This document shows positions 35,933 to 44,539 of a DNA stretch of 46,697 nucleotides, piece after piece. Source of the stretch: Bacillus kexueae (GTDB taxonomy: Bacteria; Bacillota; Bacilli; Bacillales; Aeribacillaceae); contig NZ_JALAZE010000015.1 in NCBI RefSeq assembly GCF_022809095.1, forward strand, positions 1 through 46,697, given 5' to 3'. Position 1 is the first letter of the stretch. Every line of letters starts with the position of its first letter. Position numbers and translations under genes: made by a program. Below the pieces are notes generated by a model that made no database searches, was not told the origin of the DNA, and saw only the letters and a program-made list of their open reading frames with translations.

Positions 35933-35966
35933 CCCACTACAGGCATACGCTTTATGTGGGATGCCT
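35933..35966 (+). promoter_or_regulatory. Leader with two mutually exclusive stems before ydiL
   Basis: CCCAC (35933-35937) can pair with GTGGG (35956-35960), and AGGCAT (35941-35946) with ATGCCT (35961-35966). The second pairing is followed by TTTTG. The stems interlock, so either a pseudoknot or a switch between two forms is possible. It lies 66 bp upstream of the ydiL start. Confidence 0.35.
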
Positions 35967-36032
35967 TTTGCTTGAGGTATTCAATTATTTCATGACGAAA
36001 ACAAATATTAAAAGCAGTAAAGGAGTTAAAGC

Positions 36033-36767
36033 GTGATTAAGCACTATTGGTGGATTATTATTACATATGTACTTATGCAGCTTTCTGCATTTGCTGGCGT
36101 GCCGATGATGTACAAATATTTATTAGGGACAGGTCTCTCTAAGGAACTTGCTATCTATAAAGCGCAAGCCTATTGGACCATCTTTAGCTTCTCCTTGGCA
36201 TTAGTGATTATTCTAATCCTCTTAACGAATGTACGCCAAGTAGAGTTAAGAGATGAAGCAAAAGCATCGGTGAAAGCATCAACCTTTTGGGCAATAGGTG
36301 GAGCGTTCATGACGTTATTTGTCCAAGGTATAGCTGCAAATATTGAAGTAAATGTGTTTGGCATTGACCCAGGTTCTGAAAATACGCAAATCATTATGGA
36401 TTTAGTCAAGATGACGCCGCTTCTCATCCTTGTAACGTCCATTATCGGACCGATTTTAGAGGAAATCATCTTTCGCCGAATCCTATTTCGTGTTATATAT
36501 AAAAGAACGAATTTTATGATAGGAGCTCTCGTTAGTTCAATATTATTTGCCCTTGTACATGGTGAACCTGAACATATTCTTTTATACGCATCGATGGGGT
36601 TCACATTTGCGTACCTTTACGTGAAAACGAACCGCATATTGGTACCCATTTTCGCCCATACGATGATGAACACATTCGTAGTCATTATTCAGCTCCTATA
36701 TGGTGAAGAAATTGAGAAAATGACAAATCAAATGGAGAAAATTCAAATCATTATTGGAGGCATCTAA
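36033..36767 (+). CDS. ydiL: CPBP-family intramembrane protease (YdiL)
   Basis: 244-aa membrane protein with about seven hydrophobic segments and the CPBP/Abi signature: EEIIFRRILFRVIY (motif 1 Glu-Glu with Arg), SSILFALVHG (motif 2 His) and PIFAHTMMNT (motif 3 His, Asn). These are the residues of Rce1-like glutamic intramembrane proteases. The start is GTG after AAAGGAG. Its substrate is unknown. It is divergent from groES and followed at once by ydiK, as in B. subtilis. Confidence 0.9.
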   Translation: MIKHYWWIIITYVLMQLSAFAGVPMMYKYLLGTGLSKELAIYKAQAYWTIFSFSLALVIILILLTNVRQVELRDEAKASVKASTFWAIGGAFMTLFVQGIAANIEVNVFGIDPGSENTQIIMDLVKMTPLLILVTSIIGPILEEIIFRRILFRVIYKRTNFMIGALVSSILFALVHGEPEHILLYASMGFTFAYLYVKTNRILVPIFAHTMMNTFVVIIQLLYGEEIEKMTNQMEKIQIIIGGI

Positions 36768-36769
36768 GA

Positions 36770-36976
36770 ATGAGATTTAATCCAAATTCCATGGGCTTGT
36801 TTTATTTAGCCATGGGTATTTTATTTACGTACTTAGCAATTAACACTGCAACTGCAACAGATACAATTTGGACTCTTCCGACGATTATCTTAATGTTGCT
36901 AGCAACATTCGACTTTTCGGTATCCATTCGTATGTTTTCGTATTCTGCTCGCATGAAAAAAGCGAAAAATAAATAA
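36770..36976 (+). CDS. ydiK: YdiK-like small membrane protein (DUF4305)
   Basis: 68-aa protein with two transmembrane segments (FYLAMGILFTYLAI and PTIILMLLATFDF) and a basic tail. It matches the B. subtilis neighbour YdiK in size and position. The ATG is 2 bp after the ydiL stop, with GGAGG inside the end of ydiL. Function unknown. Confidence 0.82.
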   Translation: MRFNPNSMGLFYLAMGILFTYLAINTATATDTIWTLPTIILMLLATFDFSVSIRMFSYSARMKKAKNK

Positions 36977-37008
36977 GTAAGCAGATTATTACCTTCTGCT
37001 TTTTCGTA

Positions 37009-37053
37009 AAAAAGGAGTGCTTATACGTATAGACGTATCGGCACTCCTTTCTT
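37009..37053. terminator. Bidirectional terminator between ydiK and tatC
   Basis: AAAGGAGTGC and GCACTCCTTT enclose a loop that itself folds (ATACGT/ACGTAT). Runs of A on the left and T on the right suit both convergent genes. It overlaps the tatC stop by two bases. Confidence 0.85.
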
Positions 37054-37795
37054 ATTTATTCATCTCTTTCATTTGCGCCAGTTGTGCTTTCCGATAAGCA
37101 AAGCGCGAAATGACGATGCTAATTTCATATAGAATGAATAACGGTACGGTTACCATTAAATGTGAGATTAGCTCTGGTGGTGTAATCATCGCTGCAACAA
37201 CAAGCAGGACAAAGTAAGCGTATCGTCTAACACTCACTAGAAGCATCGGCGTAATGAGCCCTAGTCTAGTTAAAAACATGACGACGACAGGAAGCTGGAA
37301 CAATAGTCCAAATGGCAATGTTAACTGGAGCAAAAAGCGAAAATACTCATGAATTCCAATCACTTGGTTAATCTCCAAGTCATTGGAAATCCGATTCATG
37401 AAATCGACGACAAACGGGAATAAAATAAAATACGAAAACGATAGCCCCAGCAAAAACAAGCCAAGTGAAATAGGAATGTAACTGAGTGTCACTCGTCGCT
37501 CCGTTTCATATAGTCCCGGACTGACAAATGCCCATAACTGATATAAAATGACTGGTGACGTTAATATCAAGGCTATTATAAATGTAAACTGCATATACAC
37601 CATAAATGGGTCTGTCGGTCGAAACGCATTTAACGCAAATTGTTCGGCTTCACTTGTATGTTGCAAATACACAATGATCGGCTTCGTTAAGAAGAAGCCA
37701 CCTACCACTGACATGAAAAAGAAAACGACCACGATTAACAGCCGTTTTCGCAATTCTTCAATATGTTCTAACACAGACATTTGTTTTTCGTTCAT
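37052..37795 (-). CDS. tatC: Twin-arginine translocase subunit TatC
   Basis: 247-aa integral membrane protein with six transmembrane segments. It recognises twin-arginine signal peptides of folded exported proteins. Family motifs: SVLEHIEELRKRLLIVV start, FRPTDPFMVYMQFTFIIALILTSPVILYQLWAFVSPGLYETE, and FGLLFQLPVVVMFL. It lies 18 bp after tatA and forms a minimal TatA-TatC pair like B. subtilis TatAy-TatCy. Confidence 0.96.
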   Translation of the reverse strand: MNEKQMSVLEHIEELRKRLLIVVVFFFMSVVGGFFLTKPIIVYLQHTSEAEQFALNAFRPTDPFMVYMQFTFIIALILTSPVILYQLWAFVSPGLYETERRVTLSYIPISLGLFLLGLSFSYFILFPFVVDFMNRISNDLEINQVIGIHEYFRFLLQLTLPFGLLFQLPVVVMFLTRLGLITPMLLVSVRRYAYFVLLVVAAMITPPELISHLMVTVPLFILYEISIVISRFAYRKAQLAQMKEMNK

Positions 37796-37813
37796 AGGAA
37801 ATCATCCTATCTG

Positions 37814-37990
37814 TTACTTTTCTGATTTCTGTTTGTCATCCTCGTAATCATCCGCTAAACCTTTTGTAGCTTTTTTGAATTCACGTAATGTATCTCCGGC
37901 TGCTCGTCCAAGCTCTGGAAGCTTTTTCGGACCGAAAATAAGAAGGCCTACCACTACAATTAATAGGAAACTACCTAAACCGATGTTCAT
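37814..37990 (-). CDS. tatA: Twin-arginine translocase subunit TatA
   Basis: 58-aa single-span protein: N-terminal membrane helix, then FGPKKLPELGRAAGDTLREF (FGP hinge and amphipathic helix) and a charged tail. It oligomerises to form the Tat translocation path. The ATG at 37990 was chosen: AGGAGG is 7 nt away, whereas the GTG two codons earlier is too close. Confidence 0.95.
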   Translation of the reverse strand: MNIGLGSFLLIVVVGLLIFGPKKLPELGRAAGDTLREFKKATKGLADDYEDDKQKSEK

Positions 37991-38010
37991 GTTCACACCT
38001 CCTCTAGTTG

Positions 38011-38649
38011 TTATTCTTGTGGATAGTTCTTTAAGAAATACGCTAATGCCTGTAACTCAACGGATAAATCAATATGATGAATCCGGATGGAATCCGGAAC
38101 CGTTAACCGAGCTGGCGTAAAGTTTAAAATACCTTTTATTCCTTTTCGGATGAGTCGGTCAGCAATCGATTGTGCCACCGGTGCTGGCACCGTTAAAATT
38201 GCCACCGTTACATCCTCTGGTAAATGTTCTTCTAGTTCATCTAAGTGATAAATAGGAACACCGCCAACCTCTTGACCAACTTTATCTCGGTCGACGTCAA
38301 AGGCAATCGTAATCTGGGTGTTATTGTTTTTCATAAAATTATAATTTAAGAAAGCTGTCCCTAAATTTCCGACCCCAATTAACGTCACTTTTGTTAGTTC
38401 ATCTTGGTCTAAAGTTTTGCGAAAAAAGGATAGCAGATAATTAACATTGTAGCCATATCCTTTTTTTCCAAGAGCGCCAAAGTATGAGAAATCTCGGCGA
38501 ATTGTAGCGCTGTCCACCTTTACAGCTTCACTCAATTCTTTTGAAGATACACGCTGTTTACCTGATACATGCAAGTTTTGTAAAAAGCGATAATAAAGTG
38601 GCAGCCGTTTCGCTGTCGCTTGTGGTATCTTCTGTTGATCCTGGTTCAA
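38011..38649 (-). CDS. rex: Redox-sensing transcriptional repressor Rex
   Basis: 212-aa repressor that reads the NADH/NAD ratio and releases fermentation and respiration genes when NADH rises. It has an N-terminal winged helix ([26 protein letters not shown]), a Rossmann fold with [18 protein letters not shown], and a C-terminal swap helix. It is transcribed between moaC and tatA. I found no TTGTGAA-type Rex site in the immediate upstream region. Confidence 0.96.
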   Translation of the reverse strand: MNQDQQKIPQATAKRLPLYYRFLQNLHVSGKQRVSSKELSEAVKVDSATIRRDFSYFGALGKKGYGYNVNYLLSFFRKTLDQDELTKVTLIGVGNLGTAFLNYNFMKNNNTQITIAFDVDRDKVGQEVGGVPIYHLDELEEHLPEDVTVAILTVPAPVAQSIADRLIRKGIKGILNFTPARLTVPDSIRIHHIDLSVELQALAYFLKNYPQE

Positions 38650-38667
38650 TTTTTATCCCCCACAATC

Positions 38668-39162
38668 TTACAAAACAGAACCTTTGCGCTGATAATCCCC
38701 GCTTTTTCCCCCTGTTTTTTCAACGAGATATGTGGGCCCAATAATGATGCCTTTATCAATTGACTTACACATATCATAAACGGTTAACGCACATAGAGAA
38801 GCAGCGGTTAGCGCTTCCATTTCGACTCCTGTTGCCCCTTTTGTTTTGACAGTTGCAACAATTTCTAGTATATACTTCTTTTCATTTTCTTTCCAATCAA
38901 ATTGAATGTCGACTGCTTTTAATGGAATCGGATGGCACATCGGGATCATGAAAGGTGTGTTTTTCGCCGCCATAATTCCAGCTACTTGAGCAACTGATAA
39001 CACATCGCCTTTTTCCATTTGGTGACTAATGATTCGTTCATACAATAATTGCGAAACCATAACACTCGTCTTCGCTACCGCTGAACGAACGGTTTCATTC
39101 TTCTCCGATATGTCGACCATCTTCGCTCGACCTTGCTCGTTTATATGTGTAAACTCACTCAC
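38668..39162 (-). CDS. moaC: Cyclic pyranopterin monophosphate synthase MoaC
   Basis: 164-aa enzyme of molybdenum cofactor synthesis; it forms cyclic pyranopterin monophosphate from the MoaA product. Signatures: [34 protein letters not shown], and [23 protein letters not shown] with KSIDKG. GTG at 39162 has GGGGAG 8 nt upstream; the open frame extends 11 codons further. It is the first gene of moaC-rex-tatA-tatC and divergent from ydiF. Confidence 0.95.
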   Translation of the reverse strand: MSEFTHINEQGRAKMVDISEKNETVRSAVAKTSVMVSQLLYERIISHQMEKGDVLSVAQVAGIMAAKNTPFMIPMCHPIPLKAVDIQFDWKENEKKYILEIVATVKTKGATGVEMEALTAASLCALTVYDMCKSIDKGIIIGPTYLVEKTGGKSGDYQRKGSVL

Positions 39163-39364
39163 GAATATAACTCCCCTTATACTAGAACTATACACTATTT
39201 TTAACTTTCTGTCTTTCTCCTAGATGTTACAAATTTTTGTCAGTGACCACTCGAAAACACCGATATATTGCCCATCTAAAATGATTAAGCTACACTAATA
39301 GAAGAAAGGCGAACACTCTTTTTTTCATTACTAAAAGGTGGTTGTTTTTAGAAACTCCTTGTTA

Positions 39365-39439
39365 ATGAAGCAACAATGTTTACGAAAACAGCCTTTCATT
39401 AATATTGTTAGTAGGCACTTTCTATTATTTGGAAAGTGA
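39365..39439 (+). CDS. Possible leader peptide of ydiF, 24 aa
   Basis: An ATG frame of 24 codons (KQQCLRKQPFINIVSRHF then LLFGK) stops 13 nt before the ydiF ATG, inside its ribosome-binding region. It overlaps three stems: TTAATGAA/TTCATTAA (covering the ATG), AACAAT/ATTGTT, and CACTTTC/GAAAGTG next to the ydiF Shine-Dalgarno. The first two exclude each other. This is the layout of a ribosome-stalling leader, which many ABC-F genes have. There is no good Shine-Dalgarno for the leader itself, so translation is unproven. Confidence 0.4.
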   Translation: MKQQCLRKQPFINIVSRHFLLFGK

Positions 39440-39452
39440 GAGGTGAAAACGT

Positions 39453-41378
39453 ATGATCTTATTACAATTAAATGACGTAACAAAACATTTTGGTGCTGAC
39501 CTTATTTTATCGAATATAAAGCTTGAAGTGCAATCCGGCGACAAAATTGCTTTAGTAGGTAGAAATGGGGCCGGAAAATCCACTCTATTAAAAATCATAG
39601 CTGGAGAACTTTCGTACGATAGTGGAGAAATCATTAAACCGAAAGATTTGACGATTGGCTACCTAGCCCAAAATACTGGCCTCGAATCCACGCAATCCAT
39701 CTGGGAAGAGATGGCATCTGTTTTCACACACCTTAAAGAAATGGAACAAAAAATGCGAAAAATGGAAGCCAGTATGGCAGAGAATGATCCTACTTCCCAA
39801 GCGTTTCAACAGCTTTTAAAAGAATACGATGAACTACAATACTCGTTTAAAGAGCAGGGTGGATATCAATATGAAGCCGATATTCGTTCTATTTTGCACG
39901 GCCTCGGATTTCATGACTACAGTTATGAAACTCCCGTTGCTTCACTTAGCGGTGGCCAAAAAACCCGCTTAGCCCTCGGGAAGTTATTATTAACGAAGCC
40001 TGATTTACTCATTTTAGACGAGCCGACCAACCATTTAGATATCGCAACGTTATCGTGGCTTGAGCAATATTTGCAAGGATATGATGGCGCCGTTTTAATC
40101 GTCTCACACGACCGCTACTTTTTAGATAAAGTCGTCAACATCGTCTATGAAATTGCGCGTACGGAATGTACAAAATTTGTCGGAAACTATAGCAAGTACT
40201 TAAAACAAAAAGCGGAAAACTATGAACGAGATTTGAAATTATACGAAAAACAGCAAGATGAAATTGCCAAAATGAAAGATTTCATTCAACGAAATCTAGC
40301 ACGCGCTTCCACCACAAAACGGGCTCAAAGCAGACGAAAGATGCTCGAAAGAATGGAAGTTATGGACCGCCCAAATGGCGACTTAAAATCCGCTAACTTT
40401 TCATTCGATATCGAGCGTCAAAGCGGGAATGATGTGTTGAAAGTGGAGAGCTTAACGGTAACATATGACGGGGAGAACCCAATCCTTTCTGACCTCCACT
40501 TTATGTTGACACGTGGAGAATCCGTTGCATTAGTAGGGCCGAATGGGATTGGAAAGTCAACCGTTTTAAAAACTTTAGTGAATCGACTAACGCCACTTAC
40601 AGGCAGTATTCGGTTTGGCTCAAATGTCTCGATCGGTTATTACGATCAAGAACAAGCTGACTTAACCTCTAACAAAAGAGTGTTGGATGAATTGTGGGAC
40701 GAATACCCGACACATACTGAAAAAGAAATTCGAACGGTTTTAGGAAACTTTTTATTTTCAGGAGACGACGTTTTGAAAAATGTCTCTTCATTAAGTGGTG
40801 GAGAGAAAGCTCGCCTAGCTCTCGCAAAGCTAATGATGCAAAAATCAAACCTTCTTATTTTAGACGAGCCAACGAACCATCTCGATTTAGATAGTAAGGA
40901 AGTGTTAGAAAACGCACTGATTGATTATCCTGGTACCATTTTATTCGTTTCCCATGACCGCTACTTCATGAACCGTTTATCTACAAAAGTTTTAGAGCTT
41001 TCTCATGAAGGTTTGACAACTTTCTTAGGTGACTATGACTATTACGTAATGAAAAAAGAAGAAATGAGAGAGTTAAAACGGTTAGAAGAGGTGCCTACAA
41101 AAGACAAAGAAGCTGAAGCTAAACCAGAAGGGAAACGATCATACGAGGAAGAGAAGGAACTAAAAAAGAAAGAGCGCCAACGCCAACGAAAGATTGAGGA
41201 GCTTGAGTCCGAAATAACGAGACTAGAAGAAGAAATTGAAAAAAATGAAACGCTCTTATGTGACCCTGAAATCTTCCAAGATCATGAGCGTGTTCAACAA
41301 ATTCATGAAGATAACGAAAAGTTAAAAGAGCAGTTAGAGGAACATATGTTAAACTGGGAAGAGTTAATAGAAGCGTAA
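39453..41378 (+). CDS. ydiF: ABC-F family ATPase YdiF
   Basis: 641-aa soluble ABC-F protein with two ATPase domains: Walker A GRNGAGKSTLL and GPNGIGKSTVL, signatures SLSGGQKTR and SLSGGEKAR, and Walker B LLILDEPTNHLD twice. The ABC-F linker lies between them (QRNLARASTTKRAQSRRKML). A C-terminal coiled coil follows (from KRSYEEEKELKKKERQRQRK). It has no transmembrane domain. ABC-F proteins act on the ribosome as translation factors or antibiotic-protection factors. Position matches B. subtilis ydiF, between tsaD and moaC. Confidence 0.94.
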   Translation: MILLQLNDVTKHFGADLILSNIKLEVQSGDKIALVGRNGAGKSTLLKIIAGELSYDSGEIIKPKDLTIGYLAQNTGLESTQSIWEEMASVFTHLKEMEQKMRKMEASMAENDPTSQAFQQLLKEYDELQYSFKEQGGYQYEADIRSILHGLGFHDYSYETPVASLSGGQKTRLALGKLLLTKPDLLILDEPTNHLDIATLSWLEQYLQGYDGAVLIVSHDRYFLDKVVNIVYEIARTECTKFVGNYSKYLKQKAENYERDLKLYEKQQDEIAKMKDFIQRNLARASTTKRAQSRRKMLERMEVMDRPNGDLKSANFSFDIERQSGNDVLKVESLTVTYDGENPILSDLHFMLTRGESVALVGPNGIGKSTVLKTLVNRLTPLTGSIRFGSNVSIGYYDQEQADLTSNKRVLDELWDEYPTHTEKEIRTVLGNFLFSGDDVLKNVSSLSGGEKARLALAKLMMQKSNLLILDEPTNHLDLDSKEVLENALIDYPGTILFVSHDRYFMNRLSTKVLELSHEGLTTFLGDYDYYVMKKEEMRELKRLEEVPTKDKEAEAKPEGKRSYEEEKELKKKERQRQRKIEELESEITRLEEEIEKNETLLCDPEIFQDHERVQQIHEDNEKLKEQLEEHMLNWEELIEA

Positions 41379-41380
41379 CG

Positions 41381-41429
41381 ATCGCCATCAGATTGCCTTG
41401 AGCTTTCTGATGGCGATACTCATTTTTTC
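41381..41429 (+). terminator. ydiF terminator
   Basis: ATCGCCATCAGA and TCTGATGGCGAT form a perfect 12-bp stem just after the ydiF stop, with CATTTTTTCTT downstream. Confidence 0.88.
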
Positions 41430-41476
41430 TTCAAATCTCACCTTAATAAAAAAATGAATTTTAAAGTTCTATTAAT

Positions 41477-41705
41477 TTATCCCCATCATCCACAATCCAA
41501 TACTTTTTTATCCACAATTTCCACATGTAAAAAAGAGTTGATTTCACAACTTTTTATCACCATTATCTCATTTACCCACATCCATGTGTATAAATTGTGC
41601 ATAAACTGTGGGTTATCCACATATTTTCTAAAAATTCTAACCAAAACATTTGTGAATTGTGAATAATTTTGCGAATATTCCTCCTCTGCCTCCTACTTAT
41701 CCCCA
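41477..41705. promoter_or_regulatory. DnaA-box cluster between ydiF and tsaD
   Basis: Two perfect DnaA boxes TTATCCACA (41508-41516 and 41613-41621) lie among one-mismatch boxes: TTATCCCCA (41477, 41697), TCATCCACA (41486), TTACCCACA (41572), and on the other strand TGTGTATAA (41585), TGTGCATAA (41596) and TGTGAATAA (41658). I recall a DnaA-box cluster in the same gcp-ydiF interval of B. subtilis that helps titrate DnaA and limit initiation. No gene is present, so this stretch is not oriC. Confidence 0.8.
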
Positions 41706-41728
41706 CTCACCCATTTTTCTTTAATGCA

Positions 41729-41880
41729 TGGACCTGTTTGAAACGGTGCAAGCTGGGATGGATGAACACTTCCACACCAGGATTAAAGCGACTCAAAAGG
41801 TGACACTGGGAGCTAGACATCAAAAAAACTGTAAAGAGAATACTTTAACACTTTATTGAACTTAAACTTTCTGTAACAAT
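41729..41880 (+). repeat. Dispersed repeat copy 3 (5' half diverged)
   Basis: The right half from GGGAGCTAGACA (about 41808) to CTTTCTGTAACAA is nearly identical to copies 1, 2 and 4. The left half is only loosely similar (GGACCTG, ACTTCC, AAAGCGAC in the right order). As in the other copies, its right end abuts the T-tract of a terminator, here that of tsaD. Confidence 0.75.
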
Positions 41881-41881
41881 G

Positions 41882-41914
41882 AAAAAAAGAGCTAGATGTA
41901 ACATCTGGCTCTTT
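41882..41914 (-). terminator. Terminator of the thiL-tsaD operon
   Basis: On the minus strand AAAGAGCCAGATG, TTA and CATCTAGCTCTTT with TTTTT, directly after the tsaD stop codon. Confidence 0.9.
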
Positions 41915-41916
41915 CA

Positions 41917-42930
41917 TTATTTCAATTCTAATCCTGGATTTCCGTTCATATCTAATTGTCCAAATTTCTTCTTTTGATACAGAATATCACCGTAAGCTGC
42001 AATCATCGCAGCATTATCTGTACACAATGACAACGGCGGAATAACTAACTCTACATCATCTTTTGTTGAAAAAGCATCTTCCAACGCTGTTCGAAGACCT
42101 TTATTCGCAGCTACTCCCCCAGCTAATAAGATTTGTTTTACATTCAATTCTTCCTGAGCACGAACAGTTTTCGTTACTAATACATCGACCACACTCGCTT
42201 GAAAGCTGGCAGCTAAATTTTGTGGTTCAATCGTTTCCCCTCGCTGGGAAGCATTGTGCAACGTATTTATCACCGCAGATTTTAACCCACTGAAACTAAA
42301 ATTATAAGAATCGTCCAACCATGCACGCGGCAAATCAATAGTCGGTTCCCCTTCATGAGCAAGACGATCAATATGTGGCCCTCCTGGGTACGGTAAGTTT
42401 AACGTACGTGCCACCTTGTCATATGCTTCTCCCGCTGCATCATCCAAAGTTTCTCCAATCACCTCAAAAGAACCGTGCTCTTTCATATACACGAGCTCCG
42501 TATGCCCCCCAGAAACAACAAGCGCTAAAAGCGGAAACTTTAATTCCGTAATCAGCTGATTGGCATAAATATGTCCCGCAATATGATGGACGCCAATTAG
42601 GGGTAAATTGTGAGCAAACGCTAATGCTTTTGCAGCGTTTACACCAATTAATAAGGCCCCAACTAATCCAGGTCCTTCAGTCACCGCAATAGCCGATAAA
42701 TCTTCAAAGTTCATACCTGCCTTTTGCATGACTTCTTCCAGTACGACAGTTACGTTTTCAACATGATGTCTTGAAGCAATTTCCGGTACGACGCCTCCAA
42801 AACGTTTATGACTATCGATTTGAGACGCAACCACGTTCGCAACAATTTCACTTCCATTTTTAATGATGGCCGCTGCTGTCTCATCACAACTCGTTTCTAT
42901 CCCTAATATATATCGGTCTTTTTCATTCAT
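41917..42930 (-). CDS. tsaD: tRNA t6A threonylcarbamoyltransferase TsaD
   Basis: 337-aa catalytic subunit that transfers the threonylcarbamoyl group to A37 of ANN-decoding tRNAs. It has [14 protein letters not shown], the metal-binding [26 protein letters not shown] and late Asp/Asn residues ([12 protein letters not shown]). It overlaps rimI by 8 nt. Its partners TsaB and TsaE are encoded just upstream. Formerly called gcp or ydiE. Confidence 0.97.
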   Translation of the reverse strand: MNEKDRYILGIETSCDETAAAIIKNGSEIVANVVASQIDSHKRFGGVVPEIASRHHVENVTVVLEEVMQKAGMNFEDLSAIAVTEGPGLVGALLIGVNAAKALAFAHNLPLIGVHHIAGHIYANQLITELKFPLLALVVSGGHTELVYMKEHGSFEVIGETLDDAAGEAYDKVARTLNLPYPGGPHIDRLAHEGEPTIDLPRAWLDDSYNFSFSGLKSAVINTLHNASQRGETIEPQNLAASFQASVVDVLVTKTVRAQEELNVKQILLAGGVAANKGLRTALEDAFSTKDDVELVIPPLSLCTDNAAMIAAYGDILYQKKKFGQLDMNGNPGLELK

Positions 42931-43378
42931 GTAAATTCACCCACATTAATAAAGCATCTTCTTGATTATCCGAATAATAATTTTTCCGAATTCCGATTTC
43001 TTTGAATCCTAACTTTTTATACAAGGCTTGTGCTACTAGGTTAGAAACTCTCACTTCAAGCGTCATTTGACTTGCTTCACATTCTTTTGCAAACCGCATG
43101 ACATAGCTTAATAGCGTTTCTCCTAGCTTCTGTCCACGATAGGTTGGTAATACCGCGATATTGGTGATTTGAGCATCATCGAAAACAACCCATAGTCCGC
43201 AATAGCCGACGATTTCTTCTTCCATTTCAATAACAAAGTAATGAGCGTATTGGTTTTCAAACAATTCATGCATGAAAGCTTCCTTTGTCCAAGGATTGGG
43301 AAAGGAACTACATTCGATTCGATGAACAGCTTCTAAATCATCCGCTGTCATCTTCCGTACATTCGCTAATTGATTCAT
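42923..43378 (-). CDS. rimI: Ribosomal-protein alanine N-acetyltransferase RimI
   Basis: 151-aa GNAT acetyltransferase, in bacteria acting on the N-terminal Ala of ribosomal protein S18. GNAT elements: [38 protein letters not shown] (acetyl-CoA loop) and [17 protein letters not shown]. The ATG at 43378 overlaps the tsaB stop as ATGA, which suggests translational coupling; an ATG nine codons earlier (43405) is possible. Confidence 0.92.
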   Translation of the reverse strand: MNQLANVRKMTADDLEAVHRIECSSFPNPWTKEAFMHELFENQYAHYFVIEMEEEIVGYCGLWVVFDDAQITNIAVLPTYRGQKLGETLLSYVMRFAKECEASQMTLEVRVSNLVAQALYKKLGFKEIGIRKNYYSDNQEDALLMWVNLHE

Positions 43379-44070
43379 TTTGATGCGTTTTGTTGTTCCA
43401 GCCATTTTGCTTCAGCCTCAGCCATTCGTAAGTAATTTGGAACGAAATGATGAACATTTTCCGAATCGCGATGATAACCTAACTTTACTAACATAGATGG
43501 ACGTGGGTTGTGGTGCACTACATCTGCGATAACAGCCTGTTCTCCTAATTGTTGTTGGATGGTTTCCTTATGAATGGCTACATCGTTTCCTACAAATAAA
43601 ATTGGTTTCTCTTTCTCTTTCAATTTCTCTAACCAATCGGTTAGAAGTACATTTTGGTCTGGTAGAACACTCTTCATCTCCGTGGAGTATTCATATAAAC
43701 CCGTATATACTTGTCCGCGGCGTGCATCAAAAAGTGGACAAATATACCCGTTAAAAAACTGTCCGTTTGCCGCTAACACTTCTAAACTAGATACGCCTAC
43801 AAGCGGAATGTTCTTGCTCCAAGCAAGCGTTTTGGCAATTGTGACACCAATGCGAACACCCGTATATGAACCAGGCCCTTTTGCCACAACAATTTTCGAT
43901 AGCTGATCGATTTGAATATCACAATCATTCATTAGTTGTTGTATCGCTGGCATTGCTCGCACGGAATGATTCTTCTTTAAATTCGTGACAAGTTCACCGA
44001 TTACTTTTTGTTCATCTACTAGCGCCACGCCCAATACATAGTTGGACGTATCAATTGATAGTACTGTCAT
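43375..44070 (-). CDS. tsaB: t6A synthesis protein TsaB
   Basis: 231-aa ASKHA-fold paralogue of TsaD, without catalytic role, that pairs with TsaD. Signatures: LSIDTSNYVLGVALVDE, KIVVAKGPGSYTGVRIGVTI and FDARRGQVYTGLYEY. It overlaps tsaE by 20 nt and rimI by 4 nt. Formerly ydiC or yeaZ. Confidence 0.95.
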   Translation of the reverse strand: MTVLSIDTSNYVLGVALVDEQKVIGELVTNLKKNHSVRAMPAIQQLMNDCDIQIDQLSKIVVAKGPGSYTGVRIGVTIAKTLAWSKNIPLVGVSSLEVLAANGQFFNGYICPLFDARRGQVYTGLYEYSTEMKSVLPDQNVLLTDWLEKLKEKEKPILFVGNDVAIHKETIQQQLGEQAVIADVVHHNPRPSMLVKLGYHRDSENVHHFVPNYLRMAEAEAKWLEQQNASK

Positions 44071-44530
44071 TGCTCATTAACTCCTTGCACAACTCGCTGT
44101 AGCGCTCACCAATTGGCTCAAGCACAATTTTGCGTTTATTGTTTTCAATATGATGAATGGAAATCTCTAAACGAGATACCGGAAGTTGGTCTTGAATGAT
44201 TCGTGCCCACTCAACTACCGTAACACCGTCTGCTTCAAAATACTCATCAAACCCCAAATCCTCTTCACTATCATCCATTCGATATACATCCATGTGGTAA
44301 AGAGGTAAACGGCCCTCTGTATATTCTTTAATAATCGTAAAAGTAGGACTGTTGACTGTACGATTAATCCCTAACCCTTTTGCCAACGCTTTCGTAAATG
44401 TCGTTTTCCCAGCCCCTAAATCGCCTTCCAGTGTGATTACATCACCCTTTTTTAAACGGTCTGCTAAGGAAGAAGCAATTTTAGCTGTCTCCTCAGGACC
44501 GTTTGAAATGATTTCATATCGCTGTTTCAT
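44051..44530 (-). CDS. tsaE: t6A synthesis ATPase TsaE
   Basis: 159-aa P-loop ATPase needed for turnover of the TsaD-TsaB complex. Walker A GDLGAGKTTFTKALA, NSPTFTIIKEY, LYHMDVYRM and VVEWARII are family hallmarks. It starts 9 bp after thiL. Formerly ydiB or yjeE. Confidence 0.95.
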   Translation of the reverse strand: MKQRYEIISNGPEETAKIASSLADRLKKGDVITLEGDLGAGKTTFTKALAKGLGINRTVNSPTFTIIKEYTEGRLPLYHMDVYRMDDSEEDLGFDEYFEADGVTVVEWARIIQDQLPVSRLEISIHHIENNKRKIVLEPIGERYSELCKELMSNDSTIN

Positions 44531-44539
44531 TTCATCACC

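Noticed and set aside
41477-41705. Chromosomal origin of replication
   Set aside because: No dnaA or dnaN nearby. The region lies among thiL-tsa and ydiF genes that are some distance from oriC in B. subtilis, and there is no clear AT-rich unwinding element paired with the boxes.
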